Of a stretch of 46,802 nt of DNA, positions 38,098-46,301 are shown one piece after another; within the stretch, counting starts at the first letter, position 1; each line of letters opens with the position of its first letter. Location of the stretch: contig CAIMBE010000089.1 in the NCBI GenBank assembly GCA_903839085.1, positions 1 through 46,802 on the forward strand, written 5' to 3'. The DNA is from an uncultured beta proteobacterium (lineage in GTDB: Bacteria; Pseudomonadota; Gammaproteobacteria; Burkholderiales; Burkholderiaceae_C). Position numbers and translations under genes: made by a program. Below the pieces are notes generated by a model. That model saw nothing but the letters and a program-made list of their open reading frames with translations. It did no database searches and had not been told where the DNA came from.

Positions 38098-39507
38098 GTG
38101 TCTCTGCCGCGCCACCAGGATCCGATTGCGGCGATCGCCACCGCCCCCGGGCGGGGCGCGGTCGGCATAGTGCGGGTCAGCGGTAAAGAACTGCAACCGC
38201 TGCTGCACGCAGTTTGTGGACGACAGCCAAGACCACGCGAGGCGACCTACACTGCTTTCCTCGATCATGCCGGCGAGGCGATTGATCATGGCTTGGCGAT
38301 CTACTTCTGCGCTCCGAATTCTTTTACGGGCGAGGATGTGCTGGAATTGCAGGCCCATGGTGGACCGGTGGTGCTGCAACTGCTGCTGGCCAGGGTGATC
38401 GAGGCCGGTGCCGCGATTCAAGGAGAGAACGGGCAGCCTCGGCTGGGGGGGCTGCGCCTGGCATTGCCGGGTGAATTTTCCGAGCGCGCATTTCTCAATG
38501 GCAAGATCGATTTGACGCAGGCGGAGGCGATCGCTGATTTGATTGATGCCAGTACCGAGGCTGCGGCGCGCAGCGCTGGTCGATCCTTGTCGGGGGCATT
38601 TGCCAGGGAAATCCATGCATTGCGCGACGCGCTGATTGAGCTGCGTCTGCTGGTTGAGGCAACGCTCGACTTCCCGGAAGAGGAAATTGATTTTCTGCGC
38701 AAAGCCGATGCGCACGGGCAGTTGACAAGACTGCAGCAAGCGCTCCAGACCGTATTGCAAAGAGCACGGCAAGGCGCCTTGCTTCGCGAAGGCATCAAGG
38801 TCGTGATTGCGGGGCAACCGAACGTCGGCAAGTCTTCTTTGCTGAATGCGTTGGCAGGTGCAGAGCTGGCCATTGTGACGCCGGTGGCCGGCACCACGCG
38901 CGACAAGGTGCAACAAACAATTCAGATCGAGGGCGTGCCGGTTCATGTGGTCGACACGGCTGGACTGCGGGAAGGTGAGGATGAAGTTGAAAAGATTGGC
39001 ATTGCACATGCATGGGACGCCATCGAAAGCGCCGACGTCATATTGTTTCTTCATGATTTAACCCGTGCGGATGCGCCCGATTACAGGGTCGTTGATAGCG
39101 TGATTGCCAGTCGTCTGGCGCAAAAGCTGCCTGCCCGGGTCCCTGTCATTCACTTGTGGAACAAGGCCGACGCCGTGCTCAACCCTGCTCATGCAGAGGG
39201 GCTGACCCTGTCGGCGAAAACCGGCTTGGGTCTGGGCGCTTTGCGTCGCCACTTGCTGGAACTCGCAGGTTGGCAGTCGGTGCCTGAGGGTGTCTACATT
39301 GCCCGGCAACGTCATGTGCAGGCATTGCGACAGGTGGACGAGCATTTGGCGGGGGCCAGCGCGCACTTGCTCTGCGATGCGGGGGCGCTGGATCTGCTGG
39401 CGGAGGAACTTCGGCTGGCGCAAAACGCCTTGAGCGAAATCACTGGCGACTACACATCGGACGACCTTCTTGGCGCCATTTTCTCCCGATTTTGCATCGG
39501 CAAGTAG
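38098..39507 (+). CDS. mnmE: tRNA uridine-5-carboxymethylaminomethyl GTPase MnmE
   Basis: A 469-aa GTPase that partners with MnmG. It has an N-terminal formyl-THF-binding domain ([36 protein letters not shown]), a helical domain and the G domain with G1 [17 protein letters not shown]2 [10 protein letters not shown]3 DTAGLR and G4 NKAD. The C-terminus ends FSRFCIGK, with the essential CxGK motif. The start is GTG at 38098, immediately after an inverted repeat; no clear Shine-Dalgarno is separate from that repeat. Confidence 0.96.
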   Translation: MSLPRHQDPIAAIATAPGRGAVGIVRVSGKELQPLLHAVCGRQPRPREATYTAFLDHAGEAIDHGLAIYFCAPNSFTGEDVLELQAHGGPVVLQLLLARVIEAGAAIQGENGQPRLGGLRLALPGEFSERAFLNGKIDLTQAEAIADLIDASTEAAARSAGRSLSGAFAREIHALRDALIELRLLVEATLDFPEEEIDFLRKADAHGQLTRLQQALQTVLQRARQGALLREGIKVVIAGQPNVGKSSLLNALAGAELAIVTPVAGTTRDKVQQTIQIEGVPVHVVDTAGLREGEDEVEKIGIAHAWDAIESADVILFLHDLTRADAPDYRVVDSVIASRLAQKLPARVPVIHLWNKADAVLNPAHAEGLTLSAKTGLGLGALRRHLLELAGWQSVPEGVYIARQRHVQALRQVDEHLAGASAHLLCDAGALDLLAEELRLAQNALSEITGDYTSDDLLGAIFSRFCIGK

Positions 39508-39514
39508 CCCGATC

Positions 39515-40069
39515 CTAGTGTCCGCCGAAGTCAATCAAGGTGAACAGGGGCAGACCGGCGAGGCGCAGTTTGTCCGACCCGCCCAACTCAGGCAGGTCGA
39601 CAATGGCAGCGCCTTCCATGACGAGGGCGCCAAGTTTTTCCAGTAGTTTCTTTCCTGCCATCATGGTGCCGCCGGTGGCGATCAGGTCATCGATCAGCAG
39701 CACCCGGTCACCCGATTTGACTGCATCGGTATGCAGTTCGACCGTGGCGCTTCCGTATTCGAGCTCATAGGTCTCTTCAACTGTCGTGAAGGGCAGCTTG
39801 CCTTTCTTGCGGATCGGGACGAAGCCCACATTGAGCTCATAGGCCACGACCGCTCCCAAAATGAAACCGCGCGCATCCAGTCCGGCAACCACATCCGGTC
39901 GCAGCGCAGGGTCCATGTAGCGGTGAACAAAGGCGTCGATCAGAACGCGAAAGACCTTGGCCTCCTGCAGCAAAGGCGTGATGTCCCGGAATTGGACGCC
40001 AGGCGCCGGCCAGTCGGGCACCGTTCGGATGTGATCTCTGAGGTATTGGTTGACGCTGGGGTTGTGCAT
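39515..40069 (-). CDS. apt: Adenine phosphoribosyltransferase
   Basis: A 184-aa purine salvage enzyme (adenine + PRPP to AMP). It shows [53 protein letters not shown] and the PRPP motif [14 protein letters not shown]. The frame extends upstream to a GTG at 40132; I use ATG 40067-40069, which gives the normal length. It converges on mnmE with 7 bp between stops and is divergent to kdsD. Confidence 0.95.
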   Translation of the reverse strand: MHNPSVNQYLRDHIRTVPDWPAPGVQFRDITPLLQEAKVFRVLIDAFVHRYMDPALRPDVVAGLDARGFILGAVVAYELNVGFVPIRKKGKLPFTTVEETYELEYGSATVELHTDAVKSGDRVLLIDDLIATGGTMMAGKKLLEKLGALVMEGAAIVDLPELGGSDKLRLAGLPLFTLIDFGGH

Positions 40070-40268
40070 GGCGCATCGATCTCGGGCTTGAGGCCGTATT
40101 GTGCATCGTGCCTGACACCGGTCGATGGACACCCGTTCAACTTGTCATGCGCTCTCGTCCCTGCGGCTCGCGCCCGCCAACTGGCCGAGCACGGCTGATA
40201 GCTCGTAAAGCCGTGGGTTCTTATGGTCTGATAGGAAAACAGGCGCAACTCTTGCGGCGATCTATAAA

Positions 40269-41279
40269 ATGCGACCAATGGCAAGCCAACACAGCACAGT
40301 CCGGACATTTCATGCGGAGCAGGCAATTCGTCTGGCGCGCGAGACGCTCGACATCGAAGCCGGTGCGGTGCTGGGCTTGAAGCAGCATCTTGGGCAATCG
40401 TTTGCCGATGCGGTCGAGATGATGCTGCGGGTGCGCGGGCGCGTGGTGGTGATGGGAATGGGCAAGAGCGGGCATATCGGGCGCAAGATCGCCGCTACGC
40501 TGGCTTCAACCGGCACGCCGGCCCTGTTCGTCCATCCGGCTGAAGCCAGCCATGGCGACCTCGGCATGATCAAGCCCATCGACCTTGTCCTGGCAATTTC
40601 CAACAGCGGGGAATCGGAGGAGTTGACCGCGATCCTGCCCGTGCTCAAGCGCATGGGAACCCCCCTGATTGCGATGACCGGAAAGGCGCTTTCGACTTTG
40701 GCCCACCATGCAGATATCTTTCTGGACTGCGCGGTCACCAAGGAAGCGTGCCCACTTAATCTGGCGCCTACCGCGAGCACCACGGCACAGCTTGCGCTCG
40801 GTGATGCGCTGGCGGTCGCCTTGCTTGATGCGCGAGGCTTCAAAGCGGAGGACTTTGCCAGGTCGCATCCCGGCGGCGCGCTCGGACGCAAGCTGCTCAC
40901 GCATGTCAGCGATGTGATGCGCTCTGGTGACGCGGTTCCCAGAGTGCCGGCGCAGGCGAGTTTCAGCGAGCTGATGCGCGAGATGAGCAACAAGGGACTG
41001 GGGGCGACCGCGATAGTCGATGACAGGGGTCAGGTGCTCGGGATCTTCACGGACGGTGACCTGCGGCGCCTGGTCGAAAAAGGGATCGATTTGCGCACCA
41101 CCGTTGCGCACCAGGTCATGCACCCCAAACCCAGAACCATCGCCAGCGATGCCCTTGCCGTTGAGGCCGCCGAACTCATGGAACAGCACTGCATTACCAG
41201 CGTGCTGGTGGTTGACGGGGATGGCCTATTGTGCGGCGCTCTGAACAGCAACGACCTGATGCGGGCCAAGGTGATATGA
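40269..41279 (+). CDS. kdsD: Arabinose-5-phosphate isomerase KdsD
   Basis: A 336-aa enzyme that makes D-arabinose 5-phosphate from ribulose 5-phosphate, the first step toward Kdo. It has an N-terminal SIS domain (GRVVVMGMGKSGHIGRKIAATLASTGTPALFVHPAEASHGDLGM; SNSGESEEL) and two C-terminal CBS domains (ATAIVDDRGQVLGIFTDGDLRRL; ITSVLVVDGDGLLCGALNSNDLMRA). Its stop overlaps kdsC (ATGA). An in-frame ATG 9 bp later is an alternative start. Confidence 0.96.
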   Translation: MRPMASQHSTVRTFHAEQAIRLARETLDIEAGAVLGLKQHLGQSFADAVEMMLRVRGRVVVMGMGKSGHIGRKIAATLASTGTPALFVHPAEASHGDLGMIKPIDLVLAISNSGESEELTAILPVLKRMGTPLIAMTGKALSTLAHHADIFLDCAVTKEACPLNLAPTASTTAQLALGDALAVALLDARGFKAEDFARSHPGGALGRKLLTHVSDVMRSGDAVPRVPAQASFSELMREMSNKGLGATAIVDDRGQVLGIFTDGDLRRLVEKGIDLRTTVAHQVMHPKPRTIASDALAVEAAELMEQHCITSVLVVDGDGLLCGALNSNDLMRAKVI

Positions 41280-41821
41280 CGCCGGCACTGAATTTTGCGC
41301 CCGAGTTGCTGCTCAGGGCGCAGGGCGTACGCCTGGTTTTCTTTGATGTCGATGGCGTTCTGACTGACGGCGGCCTGTATTTTGGCGCAACGGGAGAAAC
41401 GATCAAGCGTTTCAACACACTGGATGGCCATGGACTGAAGCTGCTTGCGCGCGCTGGCATCACGCCAGCGGTCATCACCGGACGTGATTCCAAACCCTTG
41501 CGTGTACGGCTTGCCGCGTTGGGAATCAAACATGTTCACTATGGCACCGAAGACAAACGCCCGGCGGCGGAGCAGACGCTCGGGGCCCTGGGGCTAGAGT
41601 GGAACCAGGCGGCGGCGATGGGCGACGACTGGACCGATCTTGCCGTGATGCGGCGTTGCGCCCTGGCCTGTGCGCCGCCCAATGCGCACGAGGAAGTCAG
41701 GGCGGCGGCGCATCACGTGACCCGGGCGCGAGGTGGTCACGGGGCCGTCAGGGAACTGTGCGACTTGCTGCTGGTGGCCAGCGGCAAGTACGTCGACTTG
41801 CTGGAGGAGAGTGCAAGGTGA
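41276..41821 (+). CDS. kdsC: Kdo-8-phosphate phosphatase KdsC
   Basis: A 181-aa HAD phosphatase that releases Kdo from Kdo-8-phosphate. VRLVFFDVDGVLTDGGLYFG carries the DxD nucleophile and acid/base pair; VITGRDSKPLRVRLAALGI and MGDDWTDLAVM are the second and fourth HAD motifs; there is no cap domain, which fits the tetrameric KdsC class. It overlaps kdsD and lptC by 4 nt each. The frame is open upstream (from 41231) into kdsD and that part is rejected. Confidence 0.95.
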   Translation: MTPALNFAPELLLRAQGVRLVFFDVDGVLTDGGLYFGATGETIKRFNTLDGHGLKLLARAGITPAVITGRDSKPLRVRLAALGIKHVHYGTEDKRPAAEQTLGALGLEWNQAAAMGDDWTDLAVMRRCALACAPPNAHEEVRAAAHHVTRARGGHGAVRELCDLLLVASGKYVDLLEESAR

Positions 41822-42435
41822 TCAGTTGGTTGCGCGCCGGCTTGCACAGAATGTCGCTTTATCTGCCGGTCGTTTTGATGGGCCTGCTCGCGCTCGGGAC
41901 CTACTGGCTGGTCCGGAGCACGCCGCAGTTGGCGCTGTCGGAGCCGCAGGCGCCGGTCAGGCATGAGCCTGATTATTTCATGCGAAAGTTTTCGGTCAAA
42001 ACATTTGATGAGGCGGGGCGCCTCAAAAGTGAAGTGGTTGGCATCGATGCACGCCATTTCCCGGATACCGACACGCTGGAGATCGACCTTGTGCGAATCC
42101 GCGCCTTTGGCGAAGGGGGGCGCCTGACCACCGCAACCGCCAGACGCGCGGTGACGAATGGCGACGCCTCTGAAGTTGAACTGTTTGGCGATGCGCACGT
42201 GGTGCGCGAACCAGCGACTGACACGAGTGGGCAATCTCAGCCGCGCAGCGAGTTTCGTGGCGAATTCTTGCGCGCGCTCCTGAAGGCAGAACGCATCACC
42301 TCGCACAAGCCGGTGGAATTGATCCGAGGTCATGATCGATTCACGGCGGATACTCTGGATTTCGACAATATTGGCCAGGTGATCCAGCTCCGGGGCCATG
42401 TCAAAGGCACCTTGCAACCGGCCATCGCCCAATAG
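41818..42435 (+). CDS. lptC: LPS export protein LptC
   Basis: A 205-aa bitopic inner-membrane protein. Its N-terminal helix (LYLPVVLMGLLALGTYWLV) is followed by the periplasmic beta-jellyroll domain with PDYFMRKFSVKTFDEAGRLKSEVVG and ITSHKPVELIRGHDRFTADTLDFDNIGQVIQLRGHVKGTL, the DUF1239 pattern. It receives LPS from LptB2FG and passes it to LptA. Start is GTG 41818 overlapping the kdsC stop (GTGA). In many relatives lptA and lptB come next, but here an SDR gene follows. Confidence 0.93.
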   Translation: MISWLRAGLHRMSLYLPVVLMGLLALGTYWLVRSTPQLALSEPQAPVRHEPDYFMRKFSVKTFDEAGRLKSEVVGIDARHFPDTDTLEIDLVRIRAFGEGGRLTTATARRAVTNGDASEVELFGDAHVVREPATDTSGQSQPRSEFRGEFLRALLKAERITSHKPVELIRGHDRFTADTLDFDNIGQVIQLRGHVKGTLQPAIAQ

Positions 42436-42453
42436 TTCGAACCAGGGACACGC

Positions 42454-43230
42454 ATGTCCAGACTTGCCTTCATCACCGGCGCTTCGAGTGGAATTGGCCA
42501 GGCACTGGCTTGGCGCTTTTACCAGGCAGGGTATTCACTGGCCTTGGTCGTGCGCCGCAAGTCGGAGACACAATCCTGGGCCCAAGAGCGACAAATCGAC
42601 GCAGCGCGCTGTCGGATTTATGTTGCCGACGTCTCCATTTCAGACAGCATCGTGGCAGCCGGGCAGGATTGCCTGAGGTTTCAGGGAGTGCCTGACGTGG
42701 TCATCGCCTGCGCCGGAATCAGTATCGGCGTGGATACGGCCGAGCGATCCGATCTTGAGGTGATCGCCAGAACTTTTGCCGTCAACAACACGGGTACCGC
42801 AGCGAGTTTTCACCCATTCTTGCATCCCATGCGCGCGCGCGGTTCGGGTGTACTGGTGGGTATAGCCAGCGTCAACGGTATTCGTGGGTTTCCCGGTCAT
42901 GGGGCGAATTGCCCGAGCAAGGCTGCCATGATCAGTTATTGCGAGTGCCTGAGGGGGGAAATGCGCGGCACCGGTGTCAAGGTCATGACCTTGTGTCCGG
43001 GCTATATCGATACGCCGCTGACGCGAAAGAATGCTTACACCATGCCGTTTCTGATGCGCAGCGAGGACTTTGCGGAGCAAGCCTTTCGGGCCATCGAGGC
43101 CGGTGTCAGCTACCGTGTGATACCGTGGCAAATGGGCGTGGTGGCAAAGCTGCTGCGGATACTTCCAAACGCGCTGTTTGACCGGTTGTTCGCCGGGCGT
43201 CCCCGAAAACCACGCAGCCACTCCAACTGA
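42454..43230 (+). CDS. Short-chain dehydrogenase/reductase with altered active site
   Basis: A 258-aa Rossmann-fold SDR. The cofactor motif is FITGASSGIGQALAWRF, NTGTA holds the structural Asn, and the catalytic Ser region is VGIASVNG. The Tyr-x-x-x-Lys motif reads Asn-Cys-Pro-Ser-Lys (GHGANCPSKAAM), so the catalytic tyrosine is replaced by Asn (codon AAT at 42907-42909). The end TMPFLMRSEDFAEQAFRAIEAGVSYRVIPWQMGVVAKLLRILP is like intact SDRs of this subfamily. It lies 18 bp after lptC with AGGGA before the ATG. Activity and substrate are unknown. Confidence 0.9.
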   Translation: MSRLAFITGASSGIGQALAWRFYQAGYSLALVVRRKSETQSWAQERQIDAARCRIYVADVSISDSIVAAGQDCLRFQGVPDVVIACAGISIGVDTAERSDLEVIARTFAVNNTGTAASFHPFLHPMRARGSGVLVGIASVNGIRGFPGHGANCPSKAAMISYCECLRGEMRGTGVKVMTLCPGYIDTPLTRKNAYTMPFLMRSEDFAEQAFRAIEAGVSYRVIPWQMGVVAKLLRILPNALFDRLFAGRPRKPRSHSN

Positions 43231-43239
43231 ACCATGAAA

Positions 43240-43260
43240 AAAGGGCCACCAAGGCCCTTT
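43240..43260 (-). terminator. Intrinsic terminator of the RNA-binding protein gene
   Basis: AAAGGGCC-ACCAA-GGCCCTTT is a perfect 8-bp inverted repeat with a 5-nt loop. On the minus strand it ends in GGCCCTTTTTT, a clear T-run. It lies 31 bp after the RRM gene stop and 9 bp past the convergent SDR stop, so it could also stop the SDR transcript, though the T-run favours the minus direction. Confidence 0.85.
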
Positions 43261-43291
43261 GATCTTCTTCTGGCTTGCGCCGGTCGAATGC

Positions 43292-43720
43292 TTAGTAGCT
43301 GCTGCGGCCACCGCCGTAACCGCCGCCGCCGCCGCCACCGCTGCGACCGCCGCCGGCACCACCGCCGTAGCCGCCGCCGCCGCCGCTGCGACCGCCGCCA
43401 CCGCCGGCGCCACCACCGTAACCGCCGCCGCCGCCACCACCAAATCCACCGCCGGTGCGGGGAGGACGCGGCTCCATCGGACGGGCCTCATTGACCACAA
43501 GGCCGCGACCACCGTATTGTTGACCGTTCATGCCGTTGATGGCTGCCTGGGCTTCAGCGTCGCTGCCCATTTCCACAAAGCCGAAGCCTTTGGAACGGCC
43601 CGTGTCACGTTCCATCATGACTTTGGCGCTGGTGACTGTGCCGTGTGCAGAAAATGCTTGTTGCAGATCTTCGTCACGGAAAGTGTAGGGCAGGTTGCCC
43701 ACATAAAGTTTGTTGCCCAC
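43292..43720 (-). CDS. Glycine-rich RNA-binding protein (RRM)
   Basis: A 142-aa protein with one RRM domain (residues about 1-80) and a C-terminal tail of Gly, Tyr, Arg and Ser repeats (about 88-142). RNP2 is KLYVGNLPY and RNP1 is KGFGFVEM. Bacterial RRM proteins of this type are often cold- or stress-linked RNA chaperones. The GTG at 43718-43720 (start MGNKLYVGNLP) is preceded by GAGGAG at optimal spacing; the frame extends to a TTG at 43735, which lies before the Shine-Dalgarno and is rejected. A strong terminator follows. Confidence 0.93.
   Translation of the reverse strand: MGNKLYVGNLPYTFRDEDLQQAFSAHGTVTSAKVMMERDTGRSKGFGFVEMGSDAEAQAAINGMNGQQYGGRGLVVNEARPMEPRPPRTGGGFGGGGGGGYGGGAGGGGGRSGGGGGYGGGAGGGRSGGGGGGGYGGGRSSY
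43301..43455. repeat. GC-rich triplet-like repeat coding for the glycine-rich tail
   Basis: The plus strand here is dominated by CCG/CCA units that code, on the minus strand, for runs of glycine with scattered Tyr, Arg and Ser in the RRM protein tail. The tandem character makes length variation by slippage likely. The long plus-strand Arg/Ala-rich frames across it are shadows. Confidence 0.75.
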
Positions 43721-43930
43721 GAAAGGACTCCTCAAAATGACTCAAAACGCGATGGAGTCCAACCCGCAATCAACAAACCAGTAAAGACTTAAAGCAGACG
43801 CGAAACTGACTAAACACCGCAAACTTGTACCACCTATTTTAGGCAATACTAGGCGCATTATGCGTCAAGTTTCCTGTTTCCACAATTATTTTGGCAAATC
43901 TGCAAAAGCACGGCCGGCAATTGCACGCCG

Positions 43931-45133
43931 TTACCAGTTGGCTTCGCGCTCGGGTGACGCGCTGATCCGGTGGATCGACAGGTCGGCGCCGTCAAATTCC
44001 TCTTCCTGGCTCAGGCGCAAGCCCATCGTCACCTTGAGCAGGCCATAGACCAGCATGCCCCCGACCAGGGCCCAGGCTACGCCAAACCCGGTACCGATGA
44101 GCTGCCCACCGATTGTGACGTGGCCCAAGCCGCCGAGCGCCTTGTTGCCAAAAACCCCGGCTGCCAAACCGCCCCAGGTGCCGCAAAGGCCATGCAACGG
44201 CCAAACGCCCAGCACATCGTCGATCTTCCATCTGTTCTGGGTCAGCGTGAACATGAAGACAAAAATGCCCCCCGCCACACTGCCGACGACCAGCGCGCCC
44301 AAGGGGTGCATCAGGTCAGAGCCGGCGCACACGGCAACCAAACCTGCAAGCGGACCGTTGTGTACGAAGCCGGGGTCGTTCTTGCCCACCAGCAGCGCCG
44401 CCAGTGTGCCCCCGACCATTGCCATCAGCGAGTTGACTGCCACCAGGCCCGAGATCTTGTCCAGGGTTTGCGCACTCATGACGTTAAAGCCAAACCAGCC
44501 CACTGTCAGGACCCACGCACCCAGGGCGAGAAAGGGAATGCTCGATGGCGGGTGCGCTGAAATGGCGCCGTCCTTGCGATAGCGATTGCTCCGGGCGCCC
44601 AGCAGAATGACGGCAGGCAGGGCGACCCAGCCGCCGAGCGCGTGCACCACCACGCTGCCGGCAAAGTCATGAAATTCTTCACCCGTCAGGTTCTTGATCC
44701 AGGCTTGGACGCCTAAATGTTGGTTCCATGCAACACCTTCGAAAAACGGGTAGATGAAGCCAACGATGATGGCAGTCGCAATCAGTTGCGGCCAGAATTT
44801 GGCCCGTTCGGCAATGCCCCCCGAGACGATGGCCGGAATGGCCGCGGCAAAGGTGAGCAAGAAGAAGAATTTGACCAACTCATAGCCATTGCGGGCGGCC
44901 AGTTGCTCGGCCCCGACAAAGAAATTGGTGCCATAAGCCACGGCGTAGCCAACAAGAAAATAGGACAGGGTCGAAACCGAGAAATCGACCAGAATCTTGA
45001 CCAGCGCGTTCACCTGGTTTTTCCGTCGCACCGTACCAAGCTCCAGAAACGCAAAACCGGCATGCATGGCAAGCACCATGACTGCGCCAAGAAGAATGAA
45101 CAAGGTGTCGGCGCCCTGTTTTAGTGCTTCCAT
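43931..45133 (-). CDS. amtB: Ammonium transporter AmtB
   Basis: A 400-aa trimeric ammonium channel with 11 hydrophobic segments. The twin pore histidines are in SVVVHALGGWVAL and VWPLHGLCGTWGG, and the Amt signature AGSDLMHPLGALVVGSVAGG is intact. The C-terminus RLSQEEEFDGADLSIH resembles the P-II (GlnK) interaction tail. There is no N-terminal signal peptide as in E. coli AmtB, and no glnK next door. The 5' region has a good sigma-54 promoter, so nitrogen-limited expression is predicted. AGAGGT precedes the ATG. Confidence 0.95.
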   Translation of the reverse strand: MEALKQGADTLFILLGAVMVLAMHAGFAFLELGTVRRKNQVNALVKILVDFSVSTLSYFLVGYAVAYGTNFFVGAEQLAARNGYELVKFFFLLTFAAAIPAIVSGGIAERAKFWPQLIATAIIVGFIYPFFEGVAWNQHLGVQAWIKNLTGEEFHDFAGSVVVHALGGWVALPAVILLGARSNRYRKDGAISAHPPSSIPFLALGAWVLTVGWFGFNVMSAQTLDKISGLVAVNSLMAMVGGTLAALLVGKNDPGFVHNGPLAGLVAVCAGSDLMHPLGALVVGSVAGGIFVFMFTLTQNRWKIDDVLGVWPLHGLCGTWGGLAAGVFGNKALGGLGHVTIGGQLIGTGFGVAWALVGGMLVYGLLKVTMGLRLSQEEEFDGADLSIHRISASPEREANW

Positions 45134-45162
45134 TGAGACCTCTTTGGATGAAATGAGTTGTC

Positions 45163-45180
45163 GTGGTGCGTATTCACCAC
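45163..45180. repeat. Inverted repeat in the amtB leader
   Basis: GTGGTG-CGTATT-CACCAC is a perfect 6-bp inverted repeat between the predicted sigma-54 start and the amtB ATG. It could form an RNA hairpin or bind a regulator. Spacing differs from the NtrC consensus. Confidence 0.5.
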
Positions 45181-45206
45181 CGAAATTGCCAATGCACCAA
45201 ACGAAA

Positions 45207-45221
45207 GCAAAATACGCGCCA
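45207..45221 (-). promoter_or_regulatory. Predicted sigma-54 promoter of amtB
   Basis: On the minus strand TGGCGC-GTATT-TTGC(T) matches the -24/-12 consensus TGGCRC-N5-TTGCW, with the required 10 nt between GG and GC. It lies 73 bp upstream of the amtB ATG, giving a start near 45195. An NtrC half-like TGCACCA lies just downstream. Nitrogen control of amtB by sigma-54 is established in other bacteria. Confidence 0.75.
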
Positions 45222-45255
45222 AAGCAGAGCCAATTTCAGAATGCTTTTCGCATCG

Positions 45256-46116
45256 TCAGATCTTGCTGGCGGGTTCGCCCGGGCTTGCGCTGTCGACCTC
45301 GGCTTGACCGCGCCGGTAAATCACATGGTAGGTCAGCCCGACGAGTACGCTGCCTCCCACCAGATTGCCAGCGATCACCGGCACCAGGTTGGACGCCATC
45401 CCGGTCAAGGTCACGGCAACCGATCCGCCCACGGGTGGGCCAAAGTTCTGAATCAGCATTGCCAGTGGCATCAGGTACATGTTGGCGATGCTGTGCTCGA
45501 AGCCAGCCGCCACAAAGGCCGTGATCGGCAGCACGATGGCAACCATCTTGTCGGTGACGCTGCGCCCGGCCATCGCCATCCACACCGCCATGCAGACCAG
45601 CACATTGCACAACATGCCCCTGAAAAAAGCCTGCGTCATAGACAGACCCTGTTTCGCAAGCGCCATCTTGACCACTTGCTGACTGATCGCGCCTGCGTTG
45701 AGATCGACGTGACCGCTGAGGAATACCAGCAGCGCCAGACCGGCTGCACCGACAAGATTGGCCAGACAGACCAGAATCCAGTTGCGCAACAATTCCATGC
45801 TGCTGATCTTGCCGTCAGCCCAGGCCATGGCCAGCAGGTTGTTGCCAGTGAAAAGTTCCGCCCCTGCCACCACCACCAGCAGCAGTCCGAGCGAAAACAC
45901 CAGACCGCCCAGTACCGAACTGAGGGCAAAACCCAGAGTCGGGTCAGACTTGACGAGGGCAAAAAACATGGCACCCAGGCCGATGAAGGCGCCGGCCAGC
46001 ATGCCCAGCATCAGGAGCGGCAGGGTCGCCATGCGCGCTTTGGCAACACCGACGGTTTCGATACGTTGAGCGACCTCGCTCGGCGCGTAGGCGTCCGAGC
46101 CGTAAAGTTCTGTCAT
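45256..46116 (-). CDS. Formate/nitrite transporter (FNT) family channel
   Basis: A 286-aa membrane protein with six hydrophobic helices. FNT hallmarks are GAELFTGNNLLAMAW, RGMLCNVLVCMAVWMAMAGRS (site-specific RGxxCNxLVCxAVW) and VAAGFEHSIANMYLMPLAM (FEHSxANMY). The homologues FocA and NirC carry formate or nitrite; the substrate is not set by these motifs. It lies upstream of amtB on the same strand with a 122-bp gap, but amtB has its own promoter. TGGAGA precedes the ATG. A nitrite role would fit the nitrogen context; this is inference. Confidence 0.92.
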   Translation of the reverse strand: MTELYGSDAYAPSEVAQRIETVGVAKARMATLPLLMLGMLAGAFIGLGAMFFALVKSDPTLGFALSSVLGGLVFSLGLLLVVVAGAELFTGNNLLAMAWADGKISSMELLRNWILVCLANLVGAAGLALLVFLSGHVDLNAGAISQQVVKMALAKQGLSMTQAFFRGMLCNVLVCMAVWMAMAGRSVTDKMVAIVLPITAFVAAGFEHSIANMYLMPLAMLIQNFGPPVGGSVAVTLTGMASNLVPVIAGNLVGGSVLVGLTYHVIYRRGQAEVDSASPGEPASKI

Positions 46117-46301
46117 GACAAGTCTCCAGTCCGTTCAAATCAGCGCTTACAACTATACTAAGCTGCAGCGCCGACTTGATCCAGGATTGCGGGCGCCCCA
46201 GCCGCAGGAGAGTTCGAAATTCAGCCACAAACGGTCTCCGCCACCCCAGCCATTCTCCCTGCTCCGCTGATGGCGCGACCGGCAGCTTATTTGCCCAAGC
46301 C

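Noticed and set aside
37990..39054. Minus-strand ORF (354 codons) opposite mnmE
   Set aside because: Antisense to mnmE and without domain features.
43234..43792. Plus-strand Arg-rich and Ala-rich ORFs across the RRM gene
   Set aside because: They are frames of the glycine-codon repeat read from the other strand.
46117..46301. SAM or SAH riboswitch before metX
   Set aside because: No convincing conserved core or matching stems were found in the 185-bp gap.
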